The notes below the pieces were generated by a model, which did not search any database, was not told the origin of the DNA, and was given only the letters and a program-made list of their open reading frames with translations. Of a stretch of 38,487 nucleotides of DNA, positions 8,522 to 16,447 are shown in pieces. Numbering within the stretch: position 1 is the first letter of the stretch; every line of letters begins with the position of its first letter. Both the position numbers and the translations under genes were made by a program. This stretch comes from Ruminococcaceae bacterium UBA7212. Lineage in GTDB: Bacteria; Bacillota; Clostridia; Oscillospirales; Acutalibacteraceae. The stretch covers positions 1 through 38,487 of the forward strand of contig DKUE01000008.1 of NCBI GenBank assembly GCA_002490525.1. Direction: 5' to 3'.

Positions 8522-8555
8522 ATCCCGACAAACAGTGTTTTTGTCGGGATTTTTC
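8522..8555 (+). terminator. intrinsic terminator after the DUF2804 gene
   Basis: ATCCCGACAAA (8522-8532) pairs with TTTGTCGGGAT (8540-8550) and is followed by TTTTCGG on the plus strand, 30 bases after the stop. Confidence 0.88.
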
Positions 8556-8577
8556 GGTATTACAATTTGTCTGATTA

Positions 8578-8793
8578 CTATCTTTTAAAAATCCAAAACA
8601 TCTTTTCAATACATTTTAACGGATGAAAAAGAATCCTCTCGAAAAAACTTCTTTCCGAAACGATAATGTGTTTCCATTCCCCGCAACCCTCACACAGCTC
8701 CAATTCTTCGGATACGATATATTGGTTTTCTGTGGCTTCTGCACCACTGATTTCTTTCCAACAGTCTAAACAAAATTTTGCCACGTAAATCAT
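8578..8793 (-). CDS. small Cys4 (zinc-ribbon-like) protein
   Basis: A 71-residue protein with two CxxC knuckles, CLDC near residue 8 and CEGC near 34, spaced as in small zinc ribbons; metal binding is inferred. The C-terminal third is basic and aromatic (FFERILFHPLKCIEKMFWIFKR) and may touch membrane or nucleic acid. I recognise it only as a type of clostridial hypothetical protein beginning KFCLDCW. The start is uncertain: ATG at 8793 has only a weak ribosome binding site, and GTG at 8784 (VAKFCLDCW) is as plausible. It diverges from the ribbon-helix-helix gene and the two share the operator-rich gap at 8794-8896, which may link their control. Confidence 0.65.
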   Translation of the reverse strand: MIYVAKFCLDCWKEISGAEATENQYIVSEELELCEGCGEWKHIIVSERSFFERILFHPLKCIEKMFWIFKR

Positions 8794-8816
8794 CTCTGCA
8801 AAAGCATATCACAATC

Positions 8817-8884
8817 GCATTGCAAATACAATGCATATTTTGGGCTTGGATTTGTTTACACTATAAGCAATGCAAATGTATTGC
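8817..8884. promoter_or_regulatory. two 18-bp dyad operators, 50 bp apart
   Basis: GCATTGCAAATACAATGC (8817-8834) is a perfect 6-bp inverted repeat around CAAATA. GCAATGCAAATGTATTGC (8867-8884) matches it at 14 of 18 bases and has its own 5-bp dyad. The sites are 50 bp apart centre to centre, about five helical turns, between divergent genes, and the second ends at the ribosome binding site of the ribbon-helix-helix gene. This suits autoregulation with looping by that protein. Confidence 0.55.
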
Positions 8885-8896
8885 GAGGTGTATATT

Positions 8897-9067
8897 GTGG
8901 GGAAATTTAAAATTCCTGCTGTTCCGCCGACAACGAATAAGACGATTCGGTTTCCAAATGATGTTGTGGCACAGGTCGAACAAGTGATTCAAGGGAAAGA
9001 CTGTACCTTTTCCGCCTTTGCGATTGCCGCCGTGCGCGCCGCTCTGGAGGATTTGGAGCAGAGCTGA
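8897..9067 (+). CDS. small ribbon-helix-helix (Arc/MetJ-type) DNA-binding protein
   Basis: A 56-residue protein whose core fits the ribbon-helix-helix fold: strand TNKTIRFPNDV, helix VVAQVEQVIQGKD, turn CTFSAF and second helix AFAIAAVRAALEDLE. Such proteins dimerise and insert the paired strands in the major groove of palindromic sites. The GTG at 8897 is chosen because GAGGTG (8885-8890) lies 6 bases upstream; an ATG at 8870 lies inside an operator and lacks a ribosome binding site. Two dyads upstream look like its own targets. No toxin gene follows: the next element is a terminator. It is probably an autoregulated transcription factor rather than an antitoxin, but its regulon is unknown. 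Confidence 0.72.
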   Translation: MGKFKIPAVPPTTNKTIRFPNDVVAQVEQVIQGKDCTFSAFAIAAVRAALEDLEQS

Positions 9068-9103
9068 TTACTGCACCGAAGCAATTCTTATAAAAAAGCA
9101 AAA

Positions 9104-9139
9104 AACAGGGGCAAGAACGCTTTTCGTTCCTGCCCCTGT
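9104..9139. terminator. bidirectional terminator between convergent genes
   Basis: AACAGGGGCAAGAACG and CGTTCCTGCCCCTGTT form a 16-bp stem with one mismatch around CTTTT. It is flanked by A-rich sequence on the left and ACTTTTAAATTTTA on the right, so it can serve both the small regulator gene and the ABC permease gene. Confidence 0.8.
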
Positions 9140-9151
9140 TACTTTTAAATT

Positions 9152-12100
9152 TTATTCCACCGATTTCAGTGATTCCACCATATCCACCTTTTTGAGACGG
9201 AAGTACATAATAAAGTTGACGAGTACAGCGAATACGCCCGTCAGCAATACAGAGAGCACATAGCTTAACACATGCATTTCCGCGCTGAACATCACCATAT
9301 CTGTTGCGATAGTGTACATCACGAATAGGTGCAGGAAGAAGCCGAGCACCAGCCCAAGCACAATACCGAACAGCGTCAGAATTACATTTTCACGGTAAAC
9401 ATACGCCGCCAATTCTCCGTCATAAAAGCCGAGCACCTTTAAGGTGGCAAGCTCGCGGCGGCGTTCGGTAATGTTGATATTATTTAGGTTATACAGCACG
9501 ACGAATGCCAAAAGCCCCGCAGCAAGAATCATCACGGCGATAATGACCGTCAGATTGCCAAGCATGTCATCTACCTGCTTTTGCGCAGTAGAATGCATAG
9601 AGACTGAGGTCACACCGCTAATGGAGAGCAGACTTTCCGCCGCCTTCTCGGTGTCCGCGCCCTCTTCCAAGCGGATGAGGGCCGCATTCAGGGATGCGGT
9701 TTCACCGTAGAGCGCCTTATAAATATTGGGCGTCATATAGATGTAATTATTCAAATAGTTTTCGGTAATGCCCGCCACGCGCACATCCCCGACCGGCTCA
9801 GCTGTTTTGTCTTCCTTCATTGTCAGCATATCGCCTACCGAAATCCCAAGCATCTGTGCAAACTTCTCGGTCACAATAATACCGTCATCCGTCAGCGTAA
9901 GGTCGTCATGCGGAAACTTGGCGTCACGCAGACGTACATATTCGCCAAGCTTCACCGTATCCTGCGGAACAATCAGATAAGCGGTTGTTTCGCCCTTTTC
10001 AGTCTGTGCGTAAGTTACGATGCTTTTGGTCTGCAAATAATCGGTAACGCCGGCTACGGAGTTTACTTTCGCCAACAGCTGGCGGCGCTCCGCACGGGAA
10101 AGCGAGGTATCCGCTCCGACCGTACCCTGATAAGAGAAAACTTCCTGAAACTGCTTTTCAGGCACCATTTCTACCGAATCGTGAATACCGAAGCCTGTCA
10201 GTAAAAGTGCCGTACAGCCGGCTACACCGAGAACCGTCATAAACAGCCGCTTTTTGTAGCGAAACAGATTGCGGCATGCCGCCTTCTGTGCGAAATTCAA
10301 ATGCAGCCATATAAAATCAATATCCTCTACAAAGGTGCGTCTGCCCGCCTGCGGCGCCGCAGGGCGCATCAGCGCAGCAGGATTGTCGGAAAGCACGCGG
10401 CGGCAAGCAGCGAACGCTCCGCCAACGGTTGCGCACACGGCCAATACAATCGCAACAGCGGCATTGAGCACATGCACTCCCACTACGGTTTGCGTCAAAT
10501 TGACATACACAAGCTTATAAGTGCGGATGATCAAAGACGGCAGCAAAGACTCACCGAGCACCACGCCGAGCACACTGCCGAGCAGTGTAGACAGCAATGC
10601 ATACCACACATATTTTGCGGTAATTTCTCTCTTTTTATAGCCCAGTGCCTTGAGCGTTCCGATTTGCGTGCGTTCCTCTTCAACCATGCGGGTCATGGTT
10701 GTCAAAGACACCAGCGCCGCAACCAGGAAGAAAATAATCGGAAATACCGTGCCGACTGCGCCGATGCCGTCCGCATCATTTTTATAAGCGGCATAGCTTG
10801 CAATCGAAGAACGGTCCAAAATATGCCATTTCGGCATAGCAACATTGTTGATTTCATCCTCGGATTTCTTCAGCTTTTCCTCAGCAGCACTGAGTTCTGC
10901 ATCCATATCCTCTTGGGCAAGCTGATAATCCTCCCGTGCGCGTTCCAGTTGGATTTCACCGTCCAAAATCTTCTTTTCGGCCTCCTCCAGCTGTTTTTCA
11001 CCCTCGGCAATCTGCACGCGCGCCGCGGCGGCGGCTTCAGGATAATTGTCAATAAACGCTTCCGCCGTTTTCACGCGGGAATTCACGCTTTCAATGCTTT
11101 GCTCCAGTGCAGGCAGCTGATTTTTGTAATATTCCACCGTTGCCGTATCCTTAATAATCTGCATACTGCGGTTGTAATATTCCTCGTTGGAAATATACGG
11201 CGCATCCTTTTGCAGTTGCTTTTCCGCCTCAGCAATGCGTGCTTCTTCCCTTGCGATGGTTTCTTCGAGCGTACGCTTCTGCGTTTCCAGTTCATTTAAG
11301 GTCGCGCGTGCTTCGGCAATCTGTGCTTTTCCTTCGTTTATGCCCTGATCGCCCGAATCAAACAAGGCACGCAGTTCATTGAGCTGACTGCGGCGCTGTT
11401 CGATTTCCAATTTTCCGCCCTCTAATTCCGCCTCGTTGGTCGCCAAAGTCTGCGCCGCATCCGAAAGATCGAAAATAGCCTTATCCTTTTTCTTCTGGAA
11501 TTCAAATTTGGCATCATTCAGTTTCTGGTCCGCATCCGCGCGGAATTCTTGCAGGCGCACCTCACAGCGCCCCTGCGCGATATTCGAAATGTTCGCTGTA
11601 ACTGTTTCTGCAAGCGATTTATACGCCTTACCGAAACAGTTCATTTCCGATGCACCCGTCATGGTCACCAGTGCTTCGGAATAAACCTCCTGCGTGAACG
11701 CTTCCTTCGGAATAATCAAAAGTCCGTCCACCGTGCCGTCGCCGATTGCCGCCGTACCGCGGTCGGAGTCTAAATAATACGAAGTTTGCCCCACGCCGAC
11801 AATCGTAAATTCATCGTCCGCCAGGGTGTCGCTTACCTTTTCATCGGTGCCGGTTTTCAGACGCACCGTATCGCCCAATTGATACCCAGACGCCGCCAGA
11901 AATTCGCGGTCCGCAATACATTCATTATAGCGTTCGGGAAAACGGCCCTCTTTCACCTTCACAACATTGATGCCATTTGTCAGTGATGTGGTTTTCACAA
12001 CGACGGTGTTGTCTGCCGTTTCACACAAAAAGTCCTTGGTATAAATACCTTCCGCCGCTGAAACGCCCTCAACGCTCAGCAATGCGGCAATATCGGAGTC

Positions 12101-12307
12101 CGTCATGCCGAGTGTACCGAGCACACGAATGTCCGTTAAATTTTCACTGTCATATGTGGCATCCGCCGATAAAAGCATCGCAGGACTTGCTGAACGGATA
12201 CCTGAAAAAAATGCCACACCGAGCGCCGAAATCAAAAGAATCGACAAAAATCGGCTGAAGCTTTTTTGGATTTCCCGACGGAAATCCTTTCTCATTCCTT
12301 TTGTCAT
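9152..12307 (-). CDS. ABC transporter permease, FtsX/MacB type with long coiled coil
   Basis: A 1051-residue permease of the FtsX-like (MacB_PCD) class. The N-terminal helix (ILLISALGVAFFSGI) is followed by a large external region. Residues about 255-490 form a Glu/Lys/Gln-rich coiled coil (for example LEEAEKKILDGEIQLERARE), then come three helices starting at FPIIFFLVAALVSLTTMTRM with the FtsX signature GTLKALGYKKREI. A second helix (LFMTVLGVAGCTALLLTGF), a second external domain and three C-terminal helices with LATLKVLGFYDGEL complete the duplicated core. It follows its ATPase by 12 bases, with AAGGAA before the start. This architecture, two FtsX units joined by an external coiled coil, is common in Firmicute exporters and mechanotransmission systems of unknown substrate. 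No two-component system is adjacent. Confidence 0.88.
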   Translation of the reverse strand: MTKGMRKDFRREIQKSFSRFLSILLISALGVAFFSGIRSASPAMLLSADATYDSENLTDIRVLGTLGMTDSDIAALLSVEGVSAAEGIYTKDFLCETADNTVVVKTTSLTNGINVVKVKEGRFPERYNECIADREFLAASGYQLGDTVRLKTGTDEKVSDTLADDEFTIVGVGQTSYYLDSDRGTAAIGDGTVDGLLIIPKEAFTQEVYSEALVTMTGASEMNCFGKAYKSLAETVTANISNIAQGRCEVRLQEFRADADQKLNDAKFEFQKKKDKAIFDLSDAAQTLATNEAELEGGKLEIEQRRSQLNELRALFDSGDQGINEGKAQIAEARATLNELETQKRTLEETIAREEARIAEAEKQLQKDAPYISNEEYYNRSMQIIKDTATVEYYKNQLPALEQSIESVNSRVKTAEAFIDNYPEAAAAARVQIAEGEKQLEEAEKKILDGEIQLERAREDYQLAQEDMDAELSAAEEKLKKSEDEINNVAMPKWHILDRSSIASYAAYKNDADGIGAVGTVFPIIFFLVAALVSLTTMTRMVEEERTQIGTLKALGYKKREITAKYVWYALLSTLLGSVLGVVLGESLLPSLIIRTYKLVYVNLTQTVVGVHVLNAAVAIVLAVCATVGGAFAACRRVLSDNPAALMRPAAPQAGRRTFVEDIDFIWLHLNFAQKAACRNLFRYKKRLFMTVLGVAGCTALLLTGFGIHDSVEMVPEKQFQEVFSYQGTVGADTSLSRAERRQLLAKVNSVAGVTDYLQTKSIVTYAQTEKGETTAYLIVPQDTVKLGEYVRLRDAKFPHDDLTLTDDGIIVTEKFAQMLGISVGDMLTMKEDKTAEPVGDVRVAGITENYLNNYIYMTPNIYKALYGETASLNAALIRLEEGADTEKAAESLLSISGVTSVSMHSTAQKQVDDMLGNLTVIIAVMILAAGLLAFVVLYNLNNINITERRRELATLKVLGFYDGELAAYVYRENVILTLFGIVLGLVLGFFLHLFVMYTIATDMVMFSAEMHVLSYVLSVLLTGVFAVLVNFIMYFRLKKVDMVESLKSVE

Positions 12308-12319
12308 AGCCGATTTCCT

Positions 12320-13021
12320 TTACCACTCAATATATTCCACGGGGGTGGGACGTTTATTTTGCAAAATTTGGTCGATTTTTCCGTTTTTGACCTTAATTAC
12401 TTTATCTGCCATCGGTGCAATAGCAAGGTTGTGCGTAATAACAACAATCGTCACACCTTTTTCACGGCAGGTGTCCTGCAGCAGCTTCAAAATGGATTTG
12501 CCCGTTACATAATCCAGCGCGCCCGTCGGTTCATCGCACAGTAAAAGCTTCGGATTTTTTGCCAGCGCACGTGCAATGGAAACACGCTGCTGTTCACCGC
12601 CCGACAGCTGTGCGGGAAAATTGTGCAAACGGTTGGAAAGCCCGACCTCCTGCAAAACGGTTTTCGCACTCAGCGGATTTTTCGAAATCTGCAAAGCCAG
12701 TTCCACATTTTCAAGTGCGGTCAGATTACCCACAAGATTATAAAACTGAAACACGAACCCGACGTCGTCGCGGCGGTATGTTGTCAGTGCCTTTTCATCA
12801 AATTTGGCAATATCCTCATTATCTACGAAAATTTCGCCGGATGTTGCGGTATCCATCCCGCCCAAAATGTTGAGAATCGTTGTTTTACCTGCACCGGACG
12901 GACCGACGACCACCACAAATTCGCCTTTTTCAATGCCGAATCCCGCCTCGTCGAGCGCTTTGATTTCCACTTCGCCCATTTTATATGTTTTCGTCACATT
13001 TTTGACTTCGATAAAAGACAT
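12320..13021 (-). CDS. ABC transporter ATP-binding protein (LolD/MacB type)
   Basis: A 233-residue ATPase that drives the adjacent FtsX-like permease. Walker A is GPSGAGKTT near residue 41, the ABC signature is LSGGEQQRV near 143, Walker B is LLLCDEPTGAL near 163, and the switch histidine is in VVITHN. Length and motifs fit the LolD/MacB/FtsE subgroup. The start at 13021 is chosen over longer frames because AGGAGG lies 6 bases upstream, and the family begins MSFIEVKNVTKTYKMGEVEIKA-style. It is the first gene of a two-gene operon, and the pair acts as a half-size exporter at the cytoplasmic membrane. Substrate unknown. Confidence 0.95.
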   Translation of the reverse strand: MSFIEVKNVTKTYKMGEVEIKALDEAGFGIEKGEFVVVVGPSGAGKTTILNILGGMDTATSGEIFVDNEDIAKFDEKALTTYRRDDVGFVFQFYNLVGNLTALENVELALQISKNPLSAKTVLQEVGLSNRLHNFPAQLSGGEQQRVSIARALAKNPKLLLCDEPTGALDYVTGKSILKLLQDTCREKGVTIVVITHNLAIAPMADKVIKVKNGKIDQILQNKRPTPVEYIEW

Positions 13022-13250
13022 TTTACGCCTCCTGTGTTCAATACCAAATGAAAGCCACAAGAACTTCATTTTATAAGTAACTGTTATTGTATCACAGATT
13101 TCGGCGGAATTCCACGAATTTTCTTTGAACCGAGTATTTTGCGCAATTCGCACAAAAATCGCCGCCGATTTTTGCCATCATCGGCAGGAAATCACGCTGT
13201 GAAAACACGCGCGATGCGCAGGGGGCTACCCCTACGTTCTGTACAAATCT

Positions 13251-13279
13251 GTCATTCTGAGGCAAAGCCGAAGAATCTC
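13251..13279 (+). repeat. dispersed 29-bp repeat, copy B1
   Basis: This 29-mer, beginning GTCATTCTGAG and ending CGAAGAATCTC, recurs inverted at 19870-19898 with 26 of 29 bases identical. Both copies adjoin a stretch reading close to GGGGCTACCCCTACG. It looks like a short intergenic repeat family. Confidence 0.6.
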
Positions 13280-13311
13280 ACACGGCACAAAGTTAATTTG
13301 TTTTAAAGATC

Positions 13312-13335
13312 GTAGGGACAGCCCTCTCGGCTGTC
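13312..13335. repeat. dispersed hairpin repeat, copy C1
   Basis: GTAGGGACAGCC is followed by a short loop and GGCTGTC. A close relative is at 28226-28250. The GACAGCC/GGCTGTC arms can fold as a hairpin. Confidence 0.5.
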
Positions 13336-13397
13336 GGCTTGCGTCCGCTTCGGAAATTGCCCCGACACAGTGTGTGGCCGAATGTCCGTACAAATTT

Positions 13398-13425
13398 GGC
13401 AGGCGGCTGTGCTCAGCCGCCTGCC
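13398..13425 (-). terminator. GC-rich hairpin downstream of spoVFB
   Basis: GGCAGGCGGCT (13398-13408) pairs perfectly with AGCCGCCTGCC (13415-13425) over six bases. The minus-strand tail AAATTTGTAC is only weakly T-rich. It is the best terminator candidate for the spoVF operon but could equally be an intergenic repeat. Confidence 0.4.
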
Positions 13426-13482
13426 GTGTGTATATTGCCGAAAATCCGCAAGAAATCGCATGCATCAAAGCACCTGCAAATC

Positions 13483-14055
13483 CTACAGCAAAATCGGCTG
13501 TATCTGTTCCCCTTTCAGGGCGCTTTCGAGCGCATCGGGGATTTTTGAAAAATCCGCTACAATAGAATTCGGTTTATTTTGCGGGTCATCCTGCCGCATC
13601 GGCACGAAATAGATATTCTTCGCGTTGAGTAACAGTCCTATGTTTTTTGCCGCCGCACCGAGTGCATCATTGGTCGATACCGCCAAAAGCACCGGGCGCG
13701 CATTCCGCAGATGTGCCTTGCACGCAAGTGTGACCGAGGTGTCTGTAATCCCGTTGGCGAGTTTGGCAATCGTGTTGCCTGTTGCGGGCGCAATGACGAG
13801 TGCATCCAAAAGCTTTTTTGGTCCAATCGGCTCCGCCGAGAACACGGTATGAATAATTTCCCTGCCTGTACAGGTTTCGATTCTTTCTATGAAATCCGCC
13901 GCCTTGCCGAAGCGTGTGTCCGTCGTGTATGCGGTCTGCGATAAAATCGGTATTACATCATATCCGAGCGCTGCAAGACGCTCCATTTCGGGGATTGCCT
14001 TGTGAAAGGTGCAAAATGAACCGCACATAGCGAATCCCACGCGAATTTGGGACAT
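13483..14055 (-). CDS. spoVFB: dipicolinate synthase subunit B
   Basis: A 190-residue flavoprotein-fold protein (Dfp/UbiX-like) matching the B subunit of dipicolinate synthase. With subunit A it makes pyridine-2,6-dicarboxylate, the calcium chelator of the spore core, from a lysine-pathway dihydrodipicolinate-type intermediate in the mother cell. Visible features are VGFAMCGSFCTFHKAI at the N-terminus, the flavin-fold segment ALVIAPATGNTIAKLANGITD, PVLLAVSTNDALG and the C-terminal YFVPMRQDDP. Length is close to B. subtilis SpoVFB (200). It lies 16 bases after the A-subunit gene, with AAGGAGGGAT before its start. This is direct evidence that the organism makes endospores. Confidence 0.95.
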   Translation of the reverse strand: MSQIRVGFAMCGSFCTFHKAIPEMERLAALGYDVIPILSQTAYTTDTRFGKAADFIERIETCTGREIIHTVFSAEPIGPKKLLDALVIAPATGNTIAKLANGITDTSVTLACKAHLRNARPVLLAVSTNDALGAAAKNIGLLLNAKNIYFVPMRQDDPQNKPNSIVADFSKIPDALESALKGEQIQPILL

Positions 14056-14071
14056 TGGCTATCCCTCCTTT

Positions 14072-14902
14072 TTACAAGAAACTTTTGATTTTTTCTCCCA
14101 CAATGCGTGCCGCTTCGCGCGGTGCATATTTTCCCGGTAAGCTCTGCGCATTGATTACCGTCGTGCCGAATGCCTTTACCCGCTCCAAATCCGTTCCGTA
14201 CGGTGCGGAAGCAAGCTCCATATACTGCACATGCGGCGCAGACACAAATACTTCCGCGGCGAAAATCCGCGCAGGCACGGTATTCATAACTATGTCAAAC
14301 GCGGACAAATTTTGACGCAGTTCTTCAATTGTACAAGCCTTATATCCTGCTGTTCTTGCCGATTCGCGCGCCTCTGCACGCCGTGCCGCCACCGTGACGG
14401 TACAGCCGTTCGCTTTCAGCCGCGCCGCCACCGCCGTGGCAACTCTGCCGAAGCCCGTCACGGCAATATGCAGATTTCCAGGCAGTACATCGGTCATATC
14501 CTTTAAAACACACATGGCGCCGACCGCCGTCAGTTGTGCGTTCTGTACAATCAATTCGTCATCATAATAGTCAATCACCCGTGCGCCTGCCGCGCACAGC
14601 TGTGCCTGCACATGTGCCGGCAGCATCCCGCCGAACACGGTCCGCCCTGTAGGCAGAAGCGTTTGGAGCGCATCCAGCGGTACCACTGTTCCGCACAGTG
14701 GCATGTTGACGGTCTTTCCGTCACGCGATGCGGGAAGCGGCAAAATCAAAGCCGCCATATTGCCATGGAGTGTTTTACGGAGTTCCTCAATCCTGACATC
14801 CTCTTCCACGCCGAAGCAATATGTAAAAAATCCGTTTTCTTTAAAATATGTATCCAAAAAGCAGCTTCTTCGGTCACCGCCGAGAATTACAACAGACTGC
14901 AT
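14072..14902 (-). CDS. spoVFA: dipicolinate synthase subunit A
   Basis: A 276-residue NAD(P)-binding protein matching SpoVFA (DpaA). The N-terminal domain begins SVVILGGDRRSCFLDTYF. The central Rossmann motif is AVTGFGRVATAVAARLKANG, and DIVMNTVPARIF precedes the C-terminal YMELASAPYGTDL and INAQSLPGKYAPREAA, all typical of the family. B. subtilis SpoVFA is about 297 residues. AAGGGGTG precedes the ATG by 7 bases. It is first in the spoVFA-spoVFB operon and diverges from murC. A mother-cell sigma-type promoter candidate is at 14935-14962, which fits the late sporulation timing known for this operon. Confidence 0.95.
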   Translation of the reverse strand: MQSVVILGGDRRSCFLDTYFKENGFFTYCFGVEEDVRIEELRKTLHGNMAALILPLPASRDGKTVNMPLCGTVVPLDALQTLLPTGRTVFGGMLPAHVQAQLCAAGARVIDYYDDELIVQNAQLTAVGAMCVLKDMTDVLPGNLHIAVTGFGRVATAVAARLKANGCTVTVAARRAEARESARTAGYKACTIEELRQNLSAFDIVMNTVPARIFAAEVFVSAPHVQYMELASAPYGTDLERVKAFGTTVINAQSLPGKYAPREAARIVGEKIKSFL

Positions 14903-14934
14903 TCCAAGGCACCCCTTTTTCGGTTTTCTATTCT

Positions 14935-14962
14935 TATATTATGAATCCGCTGAAATTCTTGT
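14935..14962 (-). promoter_or_regulatory. sigma-K/G-like promoter of spoVFA
   Basis: The minus strand reads CATAATATA (14935-14943), an exact match to the sigma-K -10 pattern CATANNNTA and to sigma-G CATNMTA. An AC sits 17 bases upstream (14961-14962) where sigma-K prefers it. The transcript would start about 25 bases before spoVFA. In B. subtilis spoVF is sigma-K dependent; which sigma acts here is inferred. Confidence 0.5.
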
Positions 14963-14983
14963 GATAAAAAACGTGTTTAGGGG

Positions 14984-15012
14984 TTTAATTTTTTTGCGGA
15001 TTGCAATATAAT
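14984..15012 (+). promoter_or_regulatory. promoter of murC-nadB-nadC
   Basis: A perfect TATAAT (15007-15012) has a weak TTTAAT (14984-14989) 17 bp upstream. The transcript would begin about 42 bases before the chosen murC start, divergent from spoVFA. Confidence 0.5.
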
Positions 15013-15060
15013 AAAGAAGTGTATAACGATTTCACAAAAGATAGTACGAGGGCAAAGCAT

Positions 15061-16437
15061 ATGGAAAATATAGATACCCTGTTAAAAAGGGTCAAACGGA
15101 TTCACTTTATCGGCATCGGCGGCAGCGGCATGTGCCCCTTGGCGGAAATTCTGCACAGCGAGGGTTATTTGCTTTCGGGCAGTGACAACAACGAAAGTGA
15201 CACACTCGCACGCATCCGCGCACTCGGCATCCCCGTCACGATGGGGCAAAAAGCCGAAAACATTCAAGGCGCCGAAATGGTGGTATACACCGCCGCACTG
15301 TTGAAGGATAACCCCGAGCTGATCGCCGCAAAAGAGAGCGGGATTCCGACCTTTGAGCGCGCAAAACTGTTCGGTGCGATTTCACGGCTTTACAAAGACT
15401 GTATCGGCATTTGCGGCACGCACGGCAAAACCACAGTTACTTCCATGACCACGCAGATTATGCTGGAAGCAAAGCTTGACCCATCGGCGGTCATCGGCGG
15501 CAAGCTGCCCTTGATTGATGCCAACGGACGCGTCGGCAAAAGCGAACACTTTGTCTGTGAGGCGTGCGAGTTTGTGGATACATTTTTGGAGCTTTCTCCT
15601 GCCGTTGCAGTCATTCTGAATATCGATGAAGACCATTTGGATTATTTTAAGACACTGGACAATTTAATTTTGAGTTTTCACAAATTCGCCGATATGGCAA
15701 CCGACGCGGTGCTCTACAACGGCGATGACGCAAACACCTTAAAAGCCATGGAAGGCATTGGAAACAAAACCCTTGTTACATTCGGATTTAAAAATACAAA
15801 CGACTGGTATCCTGAAAATATTTCGGCGGTGCGCGGCGCATTTTACGGCTTTGACGTGATACACGGCGAAGAAAGCTTAGGGCACATCCAATTAAATGTG
15901 CCCGGGCGGCATAATACTCTCAATGCGCTGGCGGCGATTGCCGCCGGCATGCACGCGGGTGCGGATTTTGCCGCATGTAAATCGGGCTTGGAAGCCTTCG
16001 GCGGTGCGGGACGCAGATTCGAAATGCTCGGAGAGTATCAGGGCATCACCTTTGCTGACGATTACGCGCACCATCCCGCCGAGCTGCGTGTGACGCTGGA
16101 ATCCGCCATGAAAATGGATTATCACCGTGTGTGGGCGGTCTTTCAGCCGTTCACCTTTTCACGCACCTATATGCTGATGGACGATTTTGCCGAAGTATTG
16201 CAGATTCCCGACCGTTGCGTGCTGACCGAAATCATGGGCTCGCGCGAAATCAACACCTACAATGTATATACCGCACAGCTGGCACAAAAGATTCCGAATT
16301 CCGTATGGTTCAACACCTTCGACGAGGTGGCGGATTATGTGCTTCAAAATGCCGAGGCGGGCGATTTGGTACTCACCTTAGGCTGCGGCGATATCTATAA
16401 AGCCGCAAAAATTATGATCAAGAGACTGGAAAAGTAA
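15061..16437 (+). CDS. murC: UDP-N-acetylmuramate--L-alanine ligase
   Basis: A 458-residue Mur ligase that adds L-alanine to UDP-MurNAc, the first peptide step of peptidoglycan synthesis in the cytoplasm. The N-terminal domain shows IHFIGIGGSGMCPLAEIL, typical of MurC. The ATP loop is GTHGKTT near residue 120, followed by ILNIDEDHLDYF, the central PGRHNTLNALAA, and the C-terminal DDYAHHPAEL and FQPFTFSRTY. These MurC-type motifs, with normal length, argue against the recycling ligase Mpl. The start at 15061 is chosen because GAGGG lies upstream and the domain starts normally; a 20-residue upstream extension has no site. It leads a transcript with nadB and nadC, an unusual pairing. Confidence 0.94.
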   Translation: MENIDTLLKRVKRIHFIGIGGSGMCPLAEILHSEGYLLSGSDNNESDTLARIRALGIPVTMGQKAENIQGAEMVVYTAALLKDNPELIAAKESGIPTFERAKLFGAISRLYKDCIGICGTHGKTTVTSMTTQIMLEAKLDPSAVIGGKLPLIDANGRVGKSEHFVCEACEFVDTFLELSPAVAVILNIDEDHLDYFKTLDNLILSFHKFADMATDAVLYNGDDANTLKAMEGIGNKTLVTFGFKNTNDWYPENISAVRGAFYGFDVIHGEESLGHIQLNVPGRHNTLNALAAIAAGMHAGADFAACKSGLEAFGGAGRRFEMLGEYQGITFADDYAHHPAELRVTLESAMKMDYHRVWAVFQPFTFSRTYMLMDDFAEVLQIPDRCVLTEIMGSREINTYNVYTAQLAQKIPNSVWFNTFDEVADYVLQNAEAGDLVLTLGCGDIYKAAKIMIKRLEK

Positions 16438-16447
16438 GGCGATTATT

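Larger units (their letters stand above)
13022..13482. other. intergenic with repeat fragments
   Basis: There is no convincing gene. The gap holds a promoter-proximal stretch before the ABC operon, where TACAAT is the best -10 candidate with a poor -35. It also holds a GTCATTCTGAG-type repeat (13251-13279), a GACAGCC hairpin repeat (13312-13335) and a GC-rich hairpin (13398-13425). Similar fragments occur near 4.6, 19.9 and 28.2 kb. Confidence 0.5.

Noticed and set aside
10301..11299. 332-codon open frame antisense to the ABC permease
   Set aside because: It mirrors the codon structure of the permease coiled coil, lacks a ribosome binding site and has no recognisable domain.
15061..16437. 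Assignment as the recycling ligase Mpl
   Set aside because: The N-terminal IHFIGIGGSGM block, overall length and C-terminal motifs fit MurC.
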